Source: Catenulisporales bacterium (GTDB lineage Bacteria > Actinomycetota > Actinomycetes > Streptomycetales > Catenulisporaceae). From it: a stretch of DNA of 64,000 bases. Of the stretch, positions 44,101 through 51,897 are shown in pieces (the first letter of the stretch is position 1; each line of letters starts with the position of its first letter). The translations under genes were made by a program, and so were the position numbers. Below the pieces are notes generated by a model that saw nothing but the letters and a program-made list of their open reading frames with translations, ran no database searches and was not told the DNA's origin. The stretch covers positions 25,132 to 89,131 of the forward strand of contig JAEKKI010000144.1 of NCBI GenBank assembly GCA_019510485.1. Reading direction: 5' to 3'.

Positions 44101-45122
44101 GCCGCTTCAGCGAGGCACTGGCCCTGGACGAGCAGACATACGCGCGCTTCGCGGAGAACTTCGGCGTGGACTTCCCGCAGACCCTTTCGTCGGCGAACAA
44201 TCTGGCGGTCTCCTATCGCCTGATCGGCGAGTTCGAGAAGGCCGCCGAGATCGACCGCGAGGTGCTCGCCCGGCGCCGGGAGGTGCTCGGCCCGAACCAT
44301 CCGTACACGCTGAGCTCGGCGGGATCGCTGGCCCGGGACATGACCGACGCGGGCCGGTTCTGGGAAGCCGTGGAGCTGCTGCGCACGACGCTTCAGACGT
44401 ATCGCGAGGTGTTGGGCGACGACTTCGCCGAGACGCTGCGGACCGCGAAGAGCTTGGCCGTCGCGTTGCGCAAGTGCGGACAACTCGGCGAGGCACAGCG
44501 GCTGACGGAGGCGACATATCAGCGGTATGTGGAACGCTTCGGCGCGCGACATCCGGACACCCGCGCCTGTGCCCTGAACCGCGCTGCGGACCTGGCGGCA
44601 CAGGACCGGGACGCGGAGGCGGTGGGGATCATGGCGGAGTGTTTGGCGATGTACGAGGAAGAGCTGGGCGAACGGCATCCCTATACGTTGGTCGCGGTGA
44701 ACAACATGGCGGTCTACGCCCGGGCCAGCGGCGATGTGGCGCGGGGTCGCGCTCTGGCGGAGCAGTCCTTGGCGGGGTTCGGCTCAGTCCTCGGCGCAAC
44801 GCATCCCTATACGTTGGCCGCTACGGGGAACCTGGCGAACTGTCTCGCCGACGACGGGGAAGCTGAAGCAGCGGCATCACTGGAGGAACGGGCTCTGGCA
44901 GGGCTGCGGGAACGTCTGGGCGACGAACATGTCTACACCCTGACCGCAGAGGCGAACCACGCGGTGACACTCCGGCTGACCAGCCGCGCTGCCGAAGCCG
45001 AGAGCCTGAGCGGGCGCGCGCTGGGCCGGCTGGAACGGCTGCTCGGCGAAGGGCATCCCGTGTGTGTGCGGGTGCGGGTGGGGACGCGGGTGGGGCGGCA
45101 ATTGGAGGCGTCGCCGTACTGA
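41172..45122 (+). CDS. fxsT: FxsT, multi-domain STAND ATPase with TPRs of the FxSxx-COOH system
   Basis: A 1316-residue protein. It opens with a ParA/MinD-like P-loop, [17 protein letters not shown] (Lys16), and [11 protein letters not shown] second segment near 335-470 begins [21 protein letters not shown] and looks like a TIR-type effector domain. An NB-ARC-type ATPase follows with GLGGAGKTQ (Lys533), Walker [10 protein letters not shown] and sensor [10 protein letters not shown]. From about residue 920 to the end come eight or nine 42-residue TPRs of the kinesin-light-chain type. ATG 41172 follows CAGGAGC and overlaps fxsC. The layout resembles NLR-like sensors; its role in the Fxs pathway is unknown. 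Confidence 0.88.
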   Translation: MVRDPDGTVVTFYSYKGGTGRTMAVANVAWILAANGRRVLAVDWDLDSPGLHRFYHPFLPPSTLQAASGVIDLIVDYAWQVHQNRQDLPADWHRKAAEVGRHTIAVDWPFPAGGRLDFLPAGRQNRDYTSAMAPRGWDDFYEEMGGALFFQAMRDGMKAAYDYVLIDSRTGLSDIADICTLQLPDVLVDCFALSDQNIDGALGVAQRVRDHRLDRPIRILPVPMRVDEAEKGKADAGRALAASRFAGFPAGMDAERRTRYWASVEVPYRPFYAYEETLATFGDAPGLPTSLLAAFERLTAEITMGRVTALPAIEEPRRQRVLEGFTRRQAAKTRPLIHYVAADRMWADWVREILAQVDVAADLVRAGNAIANSDPEASENGEPDGDRQILAIASHAYVGSTDAMEDLHRFGAAQRITALRVADVSMPASYQVNPPIDLAQLSEPEAVETLLRAVDRNAYAQWHARFPDALPTARAHGPRFPGIDPRIWDLRTRNASFTGRDKVLEHVRNLLLHGSATGSAPPQALHGLGGAGKTQVALEYAHRFKGDYDLVWWLPAGQPDLIPTELAKLARPLGLGLRTDCGIAEAAAAVLEALRRGEPVGRWLLIYDNADEPAAVRPYLPEGRHGHVLITSRNPAWAQEAAPVEVDVFTRAESVQHLRRRVPGLAAEDADALGAALGDLPLAVEQAAAWLTETGMPVAEYLAELERQASVVLALNQPGDYPVPVATTWTISFETLRERSPAAVRLLQLCSFLAPEPVSMALLRSDAMIQALIPYDDALRDRMMLGRVVREVGRFALARVDAASNTLQVHRLVQSVIRARMSIEEQEEACHEVHRVLVGARPRIGDTDDPENWPRYDRLWAHLGPSRARLCAEGETLQLLIERVRYLWKRGELAAALAFAEELAGVWSARGRDPDADPDLLSLRFHMANVLWSMGRFEQARRINAEVLRAQAAALGDDHRHTLMTAGGLAAALRGLGRFSEALALDEQTYARFAENFGVDFPQTLSSANNLAVSYRLIGEFEKAAEIDREVLARRREVLGPNHPYTLSSAGSLARDMTDAGRFWEAVELLRTTLQTYREVLGDDFAETLRTAKSLAVALRKCGQLGEAQRLTEATYQRYVERFGARHPDTRACALNRAADLAAQDRDAEAVGIMAECLAMYEEELGERHPYTLVAVNNMAVYARASGDVARGRALAEQSLAGFGSVLGATHPYTLAATGNLANCLADDGEAEAAASLEERALAGLRERLGDEHVYTLTAEANHAVTLRLTSRAAEAESLSGRALGRLERLLGEGHPVCVRVRVGTRVGRQLEASPY

Positions 45123-45202
45123 CCTGGCCGTGCTGCTGAGAGCGGATCCGCCCACAGCAGCACCCACTCTCCAGCCGCGTTCCATCGGCGCACGGTGGAG
45201 AC

Positions 45203-45808
45203 ATGGCAGAAGACGACAAGGCGCCCCAGTTCGGCTGGCGCACCCGCGAGCAGCTCCTCAGCCGCCGCATCCTCGTACTCGACGGCGTGCTCGACGACGA
45301 CAACGGCACGCTCCTGACGACACAGCTCCTCTCCCTGGCCGCCGAGGACCCCGGCGCGGGCATCTCACTGTGGATCCACTCCCCCGGCGGCTCCGTACCC
45401 GCGATGCTCGCCATCCGCGACGCGATGCGCCTGGTTCCGTGCGACGTCACGACGCTCGCTCTGGGCCTGGCGTGCAGTGCCGGCCAGTTCCTGCTCTCGG
45501 CCGGCACGCCGGGCCGGCGCTTCGCGCTCCCGCACGCCAGGATCCTGATGCACCAGGGCTCGGCCGGCATCGGCGGCACCGCGGTCGACGTCGAGGTGCA
45601 GGCCGACGACCTGCGGCACATGGTGAACACCGTCCTCGGGCTGATCGCGCAGGACACCGGACAGCCCTTCGAACGGGTCTTCGAGGACTCGCTGCACGAC
45701 CGCTGGTTCACCGCGGCGCAGGCGAAGGACTACGGCTTCATCGACCACATCGTGGACTCGTTCGCGCAGATCGGGCCCGAGCGCCGGCGGATGGGGATCT
45801 CGGCATGA
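45203..45808 (+). CDS. clpP: ClpP-family protease subunit (ClpP3-like), catalytic triad intact
   Basis: A 201-residue ClpP homologue with Ser92 in [13 protein letters not shown], His117 in ARILMHQGS and Asp166 in SLHDRWF. It would form half of a Clp proteolytic barrel working with ClpX or ClpC ATPases. The stop overlaps the next gene's start (ATGA). The pair plus a PopR-like gene mirrors the streptomycete clpP3-clpP4/popR arrangement, a secondary Clp system. The upstream gap of 80 bases contains a GCGGATCCGC palindrome at about 45143-45152. Confidence 0.9.
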   Translation: MAEDDKAPQFGWRTREQLLSRRILVLDGVLDDDNGTLLTTQLLSLAAEDPGAGISLWIHSPGGSVPAMLAIRDAMRLVPCDVTTLALGLACSAGQFLLSAGTPGRRFALPHARILMHQGSAGIGGTAVDVEVQADDLRHMVNTVLGLIAQDTGQPFERVFEDSLHDRWFTAAQAKDYGFIDHIVDSFAQIGPERRRMGISA

Positions 45809-46392
45809 ACTACACCATTCCTTACGTCGTGGCCCAGAATCCCCGCGGCGAGCACGTCACCGACATCTACTCGCACCTGCTGAGCGAGCGCATCGTGTAT
45901 CTGGGCACGGCGATCGACGCCGGGGTGGCGAACACCGTCATCGCGCAGCTGCTGCACCTGGAGTTCGACGCCCCGGACCGGGAGATCAGCCTCTACGTCA
46001 ACTGCGAGGGCGGCGACCTCACCTCGATGCTGGCGGTGTACGACGCCATGCAGCACATCAAGGCACCGATCCGCACCATCTGCGTCGGCCAGGCCATCGC
46101 CGTCGGCGCGGTGCTGCTGGCCGGCGGAGACCCGGGCCTGCGCTCGGTCCTGCCGCACGCGCGCGTGGTGCTGCACCAGCCGGCGGCCCGCGGCCAGGGT
46201 GCGATCCCCGACCTGATCATCCAGGCCGACGAGTTGGTGCGCATGCGCGGCGAACTGGAAGAGATCCTGGCGCACCACACCGGCCAGACCGTGGAGCGGC
46301 TGCGGCACGACACCGACCGGGACCGGGTCTTCACCGCGCGGGGGGCGGTCGAGTACGGGCTCGCCGATATGGTGCTGGGGCCGCGGGAGTAG
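45805..46392 (+). CDS. clpP: ClpP-family subunit (ClpP4-like) lacking the catalytic serine
   Basis: A 195-residue ClpP homologue. The segment that reads GQAASMG in active ClpP is GQAIAVG here, so residue 99 is Ala (codon GCC) where the nucleophile Ser should be. His124 ([10 protein letters not shown]) and Asp173 (DTDRDRVF) are kept, as is the handle helix. It is thus predicted to be proteolytically silent, like ClpR subunits, and to assemble with the active upstream subunit. The start overlaps that gene's stop. Convergent with the popR-like gene, 11 bases apart. Confidence 0.9.
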   Translation: MNYTIPYVVAQNPRGEHVTDIYSHLLSERIVYLGTAIDAGVANTVIAQLLHLEFDAPDREISLYVNCEGGDLTSMLAVYDAMQHIKAPIRTICVGQAIAVGAVLLAGGDPGLRSVLPHARVVLHQPAARGQGAIPDLIIQADELVRMRGELEEILAHHTGQTVERLRHDTDRDRVFTARGAVEYGLADMVLGPRE

Positions 46393-46403
46393 CCGCGAGT
46401 CGC

Positions 46404-46799
46404 TCAGGCGGCCAGCGCCAGCGCGACCGGCCCCGACATCCGGCGGCGCGTGGCGACCTCGCGGCGCAGCAGCAGCGACGCCTCGTGCTGAACCCGCAGC
46501 TCGGCGGCCACCGACTCGGCGAGTCCGCCGAGCGTGGTGCCGAGCGCGCCGGCGACGGCCGCGATCATCTCGCTGGACGGCTCCTTGAGGCCGCGCTCCA
46601 CCTCGGACAGGTACTGCGGCGAGATCCCCGCTCGCGCCGCGGTCTCGGCGAGCGTCTCCCGCTGCTGCCGCCGCAGCTCCCGGAGCTGTTCGCCCAAGAC
46701 CTCGCGCCACAGCGGCTCGGGTTCCGCGGGTCGCTTACCGGGTCGCGGGCCGTCGGCGCGTCCGCCGGCGATGACGTGAAGCCTCGGTTCCTCGGTCAT
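46404..46799 (-). CDS. popR: PopR/ClgR-like helix-turn-helix regulator with AA-ending degron
   Basis: A 131-residue XRE-family regulator. The helix-turn-helix spans about residues 35-90: LREL-containing start, ETLAETAARAGISPQYLSEVERG, then KEPSSEMIAAVAGAL. The C-terminus ends VALALAA. In Streptomyces PopR activates clpP3-clpP4 and is itself degraded by ClpP1/P2 through its two terminal alanines; the same regulatory loop is inferred here. ATG 46799 fits the family, the longer frame to 47150 crosses unrelated sequence. A CGGATCCG palindrome lies just upstream at about 46810, similar to one upstream of the clpP pair. Confidence 0.85.
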   Translation of the reverse strand: MTEEPRLHVIAGGRADGPRPGKRPAEPEPLWREVLGEQLRELRRQQRETLAETAARAGISPQYLSEVERGLKEPSSEMIAAVAGALGTTLGGLAESVAAELRVQHEASLLLRREVATRRRMSGPVALALAA

Positions 46800-46837
46800 G
46801 GTTCGAGAGTACGGATCCGGGGTGGCGAACGTCCCGA

Positions 46838-46939
46838 CTATTCGCTGTCGGCGTACAGACCCAGTGCGGCGGCCCAGAAGCGCGCCAGGACGAGCGCGTC
46901 GGCGGCGTCGAACGAGACTGATTTGATGACACTCCCCAT
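46838..46939 (-). pseudogene. N-terminal remnant of a VOC/glyoxalase-family gene
   Basis: An ATG at 46939 opens 33 codons ending in TAG at 46838-46840. The peptide MGSVIKSVSFDAADALVLA plus RFWAAALG matches the start of actinobacterial VOC-family proteins (SVTFDCADPLALARFWAAALG pattern). It then diverges as LYADSE and stops. The remaining three quarters of the domain is absent. It is a decayed gene fragment at the border of the clpP/popR block, possibly left by a rearrangement. Confidence 0.65.
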
Positions 46940-46960
46940 GCGCCGCCACGCTAGAAGCCG

Positions 46961-47860
46961 TCACCCGCTCAGCGCCACCATCGCGTCCCACGACACCCGC
47001 GCCCCCGACCAGGCGATCAGCTGTGGCATCCGCAACAGAGCACAGAAATGTGATGCTCGCGGTTCCAAGTCGACGGTCACGTGCGGAATCCGCTCCCCCA
47101 GCCACCTGGTATGGCTGATCGGGGAGAAGCGGTCCTCCACTCCGTGCCACAGATACACCGGGACAGGGATGTCAGAGGGATCGAAGCCCCACGGAGCAGC
47201 CAAGGCCAGCGCGTCGTCGTACCAGCCATCTGCGGAATGGGAGACCGAGGCGGCGTAGGCGCGGACGAGTTCGTGACGGATGTTGGCCTGGCGGATCACC
47301 TCACGGTCGGTGGGCTCCAGGCCCTCGTCGATGGTCGCCAGCAGGCTCGCGGGGTCGGCGCGGATGCGGGCGGCGCGTTCGTCCAGGGCGCGGCGCAGGG
47401 CGGCGCGGTCGGCGAGGGCTTGACGGTACGACTCCGCGTTGCCGGGGGTCATACCGGCGAACCAGGTCTCGCCCATGCCGTCACGCGGGGCGAGCGGGAC
47501 CAAGGCCGCCGCCTTGGTGACGCGGTCCGGGAGCAGCGCCGCACAGGCCAGGGCGTGCGGTCCGCCGCCGGAGCGGCCGAGGACCGCGAAGCGGTCTAGG
47601 CCGAGGGCGTCGGCCACCGCCGCCGCGTCCGCCGCCACCGAGGACACAGCGCGGTCGGGCAGGCGGTCGGAGTCGCCGAAGCCGGGGCGGTCGAAGGTGA
47701 GCAGCCGGACGCCGGTGGCGTGCAGCGTCATCGCGCGCGGGACCGGGCCCAGGCGGCTGCCGGGGGTGCCGTGGAACAGCATCACCGGGGCGCCGTTCGG
47801 GTCGCCGTGCTCGGCGACGGCCAGCCGGCGGCCGTCCCGGGTGCGGACCGTGCGGGTCAT
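46961..47860 (-). CDS. Alpha/beta-fold hydrolase
   Basis: A 299-residue hydrolase. It has the oxyanion segment MLFHGTPGSRLGP near residue 28, the nucleophile elbow VLGRSGGGPHALA near residue 95, an acid in GVEDRFSP near 245 and a His in RASHFCALL near 275. A helical cap domain occupies residues 130-220. The sequence fits the general alpha/beta hydrolase (proline iminopeptidase or epoxide hydrolase-like) superfamily, without a clue to substrate. The gene is monocistronic and leftward. Confidence 0.85.
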   Translation of the reverse strand: MTRTVRTRDGRRLAVAEHGDPNGAPVMLFHGTPGSRLGPVPRAMTLHATGVRLLTFDRPGFGDSDRLPDRAVSSVAADAAAVADALGLDRFAVLGRSGGGPHALACAALLPDRVTKAAALVPLAPRDGMGETWFAGMTPGNAESYRQALADRAALRRALDERAARIRADPASLLATIDEGLEPTDREVIRQANIRHELVRAYAASVSHSADGWYDDALALAAPWGFDPSDIPVPVYLWHGVEDRFSPISHTRWLGERIPHVTVDLEPRASHFCALLRMPQLIAWSGARVSWDAMVALSG

Positions 47861-47981
47861 GGCTCTCCTGGCGGTAAGCAGACCGTAGGCGGCTACCCGG
47901 CGTCATCACGCCGGAAACCGCCGCCTCCGGCGCGCAAGGATGCACGGCGGAGGCTGATACCGGCGGGAGTACTGTCGGGTC

Positions 47982-48692
47982 ATGCCGCTGTTCGGGGCGC
48001 GCCCGCCGGTCGAGGACCGCGAGCGCGTGTGGATCGAGAAGATGCTGACCTGGTGCGTCGAGCAGTTCGGGCGCGAGGCGTTGGAGCGCGAGGTCCTCAC
48101 CCCGACACCGAGGTTCTTCCCCGGGAGATATCAGGGCACTCCAGACGATGTCCTCGGATTGGTGGATCTGGTACGCGCACACCTGCGCGTCGATCCCGCG
48201 GAGATCACCGTGGGACTTTACGACGGCCGGCCGCCGCAACAGATGCCCGGCGTGGCTGCCGGTGCCTACAACAGCGTCGCCGGACACTACAGCGTGCGCG
48301 ACGGAGTCGGAGTGATCGCCGTCGCCATGGAGGACGCGCCGGATCCGCGCCGCGTGGTAGCGGTCGCGTCGCATGAGTTGTGCCACCACAAACTGCTCTA
48401 TCGCGGCGTCACCTCCGCGGAAGAGAAAGACCACGAACCGCTGACAGACCTGGCGACCGTGTTCTTCGGGCTCGGCGTGTTCACCGCCAACTCCGCGTTC
48501 ACCTTCGCGCAGAACGCCCGCGGCTGGCGACGGCAGCAGCTCGGCTACATCAACCAGCCGATGTTCGGATATGCGCTGGCGTATGTCGCGCGGCTAAGGA
48601 GCGAACGCGATCCCGCGTGGGCTCAGCACTTGGACGCGAACCCCCGCGGCTACTTCAAGCGGGCGATGCGCTATCTGGAGAAGACGATTTAG
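47982..48692 (+). CDS. HExxH putative metalloprotein
   Basis: A 236-residue protein I cannot place in a characterised family. It has an HExxH zinc motif in VAVASHELCHHKLLYRG near residue 130, and downstream DHEPLTDLATVFFGLG supplies a possible third ligand (Glu or Asp), as in gluzincin-type metallopeptidases. There is no signal peptide, so it is probably cytoplasmic. Its stop overlaps the stop of convergent dapC (shared TTAG). A protease or peptidase is likely but unproven. Confidence 0.7.
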   Translation: MPLFGARPPVEDRERVWIEKMLTWCVEQFGREALEREVLTPTPRFFPGRYQGTPDDVLGLVDLVRAHLRVDPAEITVGLYDGRPPQQMPGVAAGAYNSVAGHYSVRDGVGVIAVAMEDAPDPRRVVAVASHELCHHKLLYRGVTSAEEKDHEPLTDLATVFFGLGVFTANSAFTFAQNARGWRRQQLGYINQPMFGYALAYVARLRSERDPAWAQHLDANPRGYFKRAMRYLEKTI

Positions 48693-49783
48693 CGGATCAG
48701 ACGCGACGCCGCGGCCGCGACCCGCTCGTCGGTAGCCGTCAGCGCGATCCGCACATGGCGGGTACCGGCTTCGCCGTAGAACTCGCCGGGAGCGGCGAGG
48801 ATGCCGCGCTCGGCAAGCCAGTCCACAGTGGCCCAGCAGTCCTCGCCGCGCGTGGACCACAGATACAGCCCGGCCTCGGAGTGGTCGATCCGGAATCCGG
48901 CCCGCTCCAGCGCGTCGCGTAGGATCAGCCGGCGCTTGCGATAGCGCTCCTTCTGCTCCGCGACGTGCGCGTCGTCGCCCAGCGCGACGGTCATGGCGTT
49001 CTGCACCGGCTGCGGCATGATGAGGCCGGCGTGCTTGCGCACCTCCAGCAGCTCGGCCACGATCGCCGGGTCTCCGGTGACGAACCCGGCCCGGTACCCG
49101 GCCAGGTTCGAGCGCTTGGAAAGGGAGTGCACAGCGAGCAGTCCCTCGTGGGCACCGTCGCAGACATCGGGATGCAGCGCCGACACCGGCGACACGTCCC
49201 ACCCGAGCTCGATGTAGCACTCGTCGGACGCCACGACGGTCCCGGCCTCGCGGGCGGCCACGATGACGCTCCGCAGTTCGGCAGCGGAAGCCACCCGGCC
49301 GTGCGGGTTCGCCGGGGAGTTCAGCCAGACGAGCTTCGGACGCCGCGCCCGGATCAGCTCGGCGGCGTCCTCCGGCGCGCTCACCAGCGTGTCGGCCCCG
49401 GCCAGCCGCGCCCCGACGTCATAGGTCGGGTAGGCCGCCGCCGGAATCGCGACCGCATCGCCCGCTCCCACGCCGAGCAGCGTGGGCAGCCAGGCCACCA
49501 ACTCCTTGGTGCCGATCACCGGCAGCACGGCCGCCGGGTCCACACCGGTCACGCCGAGCCGGCGGCCCATCCAGCCCACGGCGGCCGCGCGCAGCGCCGG
49601 GGTGCCGTGGGTGAGCGGGTAGCCGGGGGCGTCGGACCCGGCGCGCAGCGCGTCCTGGACGACGGCGGGCACCGGGTCGACAGGCGTGCCGACGGAAAGG
49701 TCGACGATCCCGTCCGGGTGGAGGCCGGCCCGCGCTTTGGCGGGCGCGAGCCGGTCCCACGGGAAGTCGGGGAGCTTCCGCAT
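48689..49783 (-). CDS. dapC: Succinyldiaminopimelate transaminase
   Basis: A 364-residue fold-type I PLP aminotransferase. The substrate loop IVDLSVGTPVDPVP is near residue 27, the cofactor-binding segment VWLNSPANPHGRVA is in the middle, and the Schiff-base lysine is in VHSLSKRSNLAGYRAG near residue 220. It converts N-succinyl-2-amino-6-ketopimelate to N-succinyl-diaminopimelate with glutamate, between DapD and DapE. Directly downstream of the ferredoxin gene fdxA on the same strand, the normal streptomycete order. Confidence 0.92.
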   Translation of the reverse strand: MRKLPDFPWDRLAPAKARAGLHPDGIVDLSVGTPVDPVPAVVQDALRAGSDAPGYPLTHGTPALRAAAVGWMGRRLGVTGVDPAAVLPVIGTKELVAWLPTLLGVGAGDAVAIPAAAYPTYDVGARLAGADTLVSAPEDAAELIRARRPKLVWLNSPANPHGRVASAAELRSVIVAAREAGTVVASDECYIELGWDVSPVSALHPDVCDGAHEGLLAVHSLSKRSNLAGYRAGFVTGDPAIVAELLEVRKHAGLIMPQPVQNAMTVALGDDAHVAEQKERYRKRRLILRDALERAGFRIDHSEAGLYLWSTRGEDCWATVDWLAERGILAAPGEFYGEAGTRHVRIALTATDERVAAAASRLIR

Positions 49784-49842
49784 CGTGAAGGATTTCCTCT
49801 GGTGGAGCGGGACGTCGCCGGACGGGCTACCGGGACCGGCCG

Positions 49843-50172
49843 CTACTCCGCGCCCTCGGCCTGCGGCGGCAGCGCCGACACCAGCGGATGGTCCTTCTCG
49901 ATCAGGCCCATCTTGGAGGCGCCGCCGGGCGAGCCGAGGTCGTCGAAGAACTCCACGTTCGCCTTGTAGTAGTCCTTCCACTGCTCCGGCGTGTCGTCCT
50001 CGTAGAAGATCGCCTCGACGGGGCACACCGGCTCGCACGCGCCGCAGTCGACGCACTCGTCCGGGTGAATGTAGAGCATGCGCTCGCCCTCGTAGATGCA
50101 GTCGACAGGGCACTCCTCGATGCAGGCCTTGTCCTTCACGTCCACGCAGGGCAGGGCGATGACGTAAGTCAC
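49843..50172 (-). CDS. fdxA: Seven-iron ferredoxin
   Basis: A 109-residue ferredoxin with eight cysteines at 9, 17, 21, 25, 40, 43, 46 and 50. By comparison with Azotobacter ferredoxin I, C9, C17 and C50 hold a 3Fe-4S cluster and C21, C40, C43 and C46 a 4Fe-4S cluster, with C25 free. It is a low-potential electron carrier in the cytoplasm. GGAGGA lies upstream of ATG 50172. dapC follows after 59 bases. Confidence 0.95.
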   Translation of the reverse strand: MTYVIALPCVDVKDKACIEECPVDCIYEGERMLYIHPDECVDCGACEPVCPVEAIFYEDDTPEQWKDYYKANVEFFDDLGSPGGASKMGLIEKDHPLVSALPPQAEGAE

Positions 50173-50310
50173 TTTCTCCGGTCCTCCTGTTGATGCGGTG
50201 GGCGACGCAGCGGTGGGGCTGCAAAACCCTATGCTCGTCCGCCCTTAGTATCACGCGTGAGCGGCTGGTTCTCCTAAGCGGGTCAGCCTGCGGACGGCCG
50301 GTCTCGCCCA

Positions 50311-50418
50311 CCCGTCTCCCACCACCGCCCGTCAAGGAGCCGCTTCGCGGCGCTGTACCTGCCCGCCCGTCTCGCACCACCGCCCGTCAAGGAGCCGCTT
50401 CGCGGCGCTGTACCTGCC
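50311..50418. repeat. 55-bp tandem duplication covering the 3' end of the PAP2 gene
   Basis: Unit one (50311-50363) and unit two (50366-50418) differ at one base (TCTCCC versus TCTCGC) and have a 55-base period. Unit two contains the last codons and stop of the PAP2 gene, so unit one is a noncoding copy of that gene end plus about 20 bases of downstream sequence. The CCCGTCTCCC to GTCAAGGAG part also occurs at 2439-2483. Confidence 0.85.
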
Positions 50419-51094
50419 ATGGCCGCAGCACAGAAGCGCACACTAAAGCCCAGCCAGTGCCTAACACCGCACCGGAGAACACGTCCGTCGGGAAGTGAAC
50501 GCCGAGGATCGGGCGCGAGACCAGCATGGTGAGCACGTAAAGCGCCAGGACGATCACCGCGGCCCGACGTGCGGCTAGCGAGGTCAGCAGCGGCACCGCG
50601 GCCACGATCAGCACGGTCGCCAACGCCGAGGAACCGGTCGCGTGGCCGGACGGGAACGACGAGCCGGTGTCGGACACAACAGTGTGCACAGCGTCCCAGC
50701 GCGGACGATGCCGGTGGACGATCTCCTTGGCGACGTAGGCGATGCCATAGGCGCCGATCACTGATGCGGCGGCGAAGTACGCGGAGGCACGCATCTTAAG
50801 GAGATAGAACGCGACAGCTGCGAGGAGCCCGACCCCGAGCGCGACCGTCGGCTCACCGGCCTGCGTGGCCACCTTGAGGAAGTCGGTGATCCAGCTGTGC
50901 GACAGCGCGAACCGGTTCAGCGAGTCGTCCAGCGCCTGGTCCGGGCTCTTGAGCGCCTTGGCCATCGTGACGCCGGCCAGCAGCACGAACACCCCGAGCA
51001 GCACCGCGCCCCACAAGCGCAGCGCGGCCACCCGGGCCCGGTCGTCGAAGGCCTGCGCACCGCGCCGGGAACGGATCGGGGGTTCGATGAGCAT
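50387..51094 (-). CDS. PAP2-family membrane phosphatase
   Basis: A 235-residue protein with five or six membrane helices and the three phosphatase motifs: KEIVHRHRP near residue 120, SSFPSGHATGSS near 145 and SRPILGVHFPTD near 192. PAP2 enzymes remove phosphate from lipid substrates such as phosphatidic acid or undecaprenyl diphosphate outside the membrane. The end of the gene (WQVQRREAAP) lies within the tandem repeat. The specific lipid is unknown. Confidence 0.9.
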   Translation of the reverse strand: MLIEPPIRSRRGAQAFDDRARVAALRLWGAVLLGVFVLLAGVTMAKALKSPDQALDDSLNRFALSHSWITDFLKVATQAGEPTVALGVGLLAAVAFYLLKMRASAYFAAASVIGAYGIAYVAKEIVHRHRPRWDAVHTVVSDTGSSFPSGHATGSSALATVLIVAAVPLLTSLAARRAAVIVLALYVLTMLVSRPILGVHFPTDVFSGAVLGTGWALVCASVLRPWQVQRREAAP

Positions 51095-51185
51095 CGACTC
51101 ACAGTAGTCGAGTCACCCAAGGTTCGTCTTATGTTCACCGTTCGTTCATGTCGAGCGGCGTGGCTGAGCCGAACCGGTCAACGGC

Positions 51186-51755
51186 TCACACACGAATTCC
51201 GCGCAGCACGATGTCCAGCAGCAGGTAGGGGTTCACCTTCGGGAGCTCGGAGGCATTGGGCTTCTCGCTGCGCCGCTCCACTGCCAGCACGATCGCGGAG
51301 CACATGGTCATCACGTCATAGAACGTGATGTCCAGCCGGAACGCGCCGGCCTTCTGGCCGCGCGTCAAGAGCAGCTCGCCCGCGTCGATCATCCCCCGGC
51401 AGGTGCGGCCCAACGCCGTGTCGACGTCGTGGATGGCCTCTTTCACCGCCATCGACAGACCCCGGTAGATGGCCATGTGCTCCATCAGCAGGGTGAGCCA
51501 CTCCGTCATCGCGGTGTCGACGTCCTCGCGCTCCTCGGCCAGTACCAGCGCGACGTCGGTGAGCTTGAGATACCGCTCGGCCAGCACCGCCGCGATGAGG
51601 TCCTCCCGCGTGGGGAAGCGCCGGTAGAGCGTGCCGATCCCCACACCGGCCTGGCGGGCGATCTCCTCGAGTGAGGTGTCGATCCCGTTCGTCGCGAACG
51701 CGGACTGCGCCACCTCGACGAGGCGCTCGCGGTTGCGAAGCGCGTCGGCCCTCAC
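51186..51755 (-). CDS. TetR-family repressor of the adjacent efflux pump
   Basis: A 189-residue TetR protein from GTG 51755 (the frame extends upstream over the operator and is not used). The N-terminal helix-turn-helix covers residues 8-55: RERLVEVAQSAFATNGID, then TSLEEIARQAGVGIGTLYRRFPTRE. The C-terminal ligand domain is helical with the conserved LVMEHM-like LLMEHMAIYRG. It is divergent from an MFS exporter, and a palindromic site lies between the two genes; repression relieved by a pump substrate is the likely mechanism. Confidence 0.88.
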   Translation of the reverse strand: MRADALRNRERLVEVAQSAFATNGIDTSLEEIARQAGVGIGTLYRRFPTREDLIAAVLAERYLKLTDVALVLAEEREDVDTAMTEWLTLLMEHMAIYRGLSMAVKEAIHDVDTALGRTCRGMIDAGELLLTRGQKAGAFRLDITFYDVMTMCSAIVLAVERRSEKPNASELPKVNPYLLLDIVLRGIRV

Positions 51756-51847
51756 GATGCCATCGACCCTTTCACCACTGGTTTGAACAGGACTTGTCGG
51801 CCGCCCGGGGAAAACCGGGTTGCCGCGGTGCGAACCACACTCTACGC

Positions 51848-51870
51848 TAAACGGAGTCACCCTCCGCTTA
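51848..51870. promoter_or_regulatory. TetR operator in the divergent promoter
   Basis: TAAACGGAG (51848-51856) and CTCCGCTTA (51862-51870) form a 9-base inverted repeat with one mismatch and a TCACC spacer. It lies 28 bases before the MFS start and 93 bases before the tetR start, an arrangement typical of TetR autoregulation. Confidence 0.75.
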
Positions 51871-51897
51871 ACTTCCCGCCGTCAGGTGAAGGACACC

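Noticed and set aside
37071..46960. Phage or integrative element around the fxs/clp block
   Set aside because: No integrase, transposase, tRNA-attachment repeat or phage structural gene was seen at either edge.
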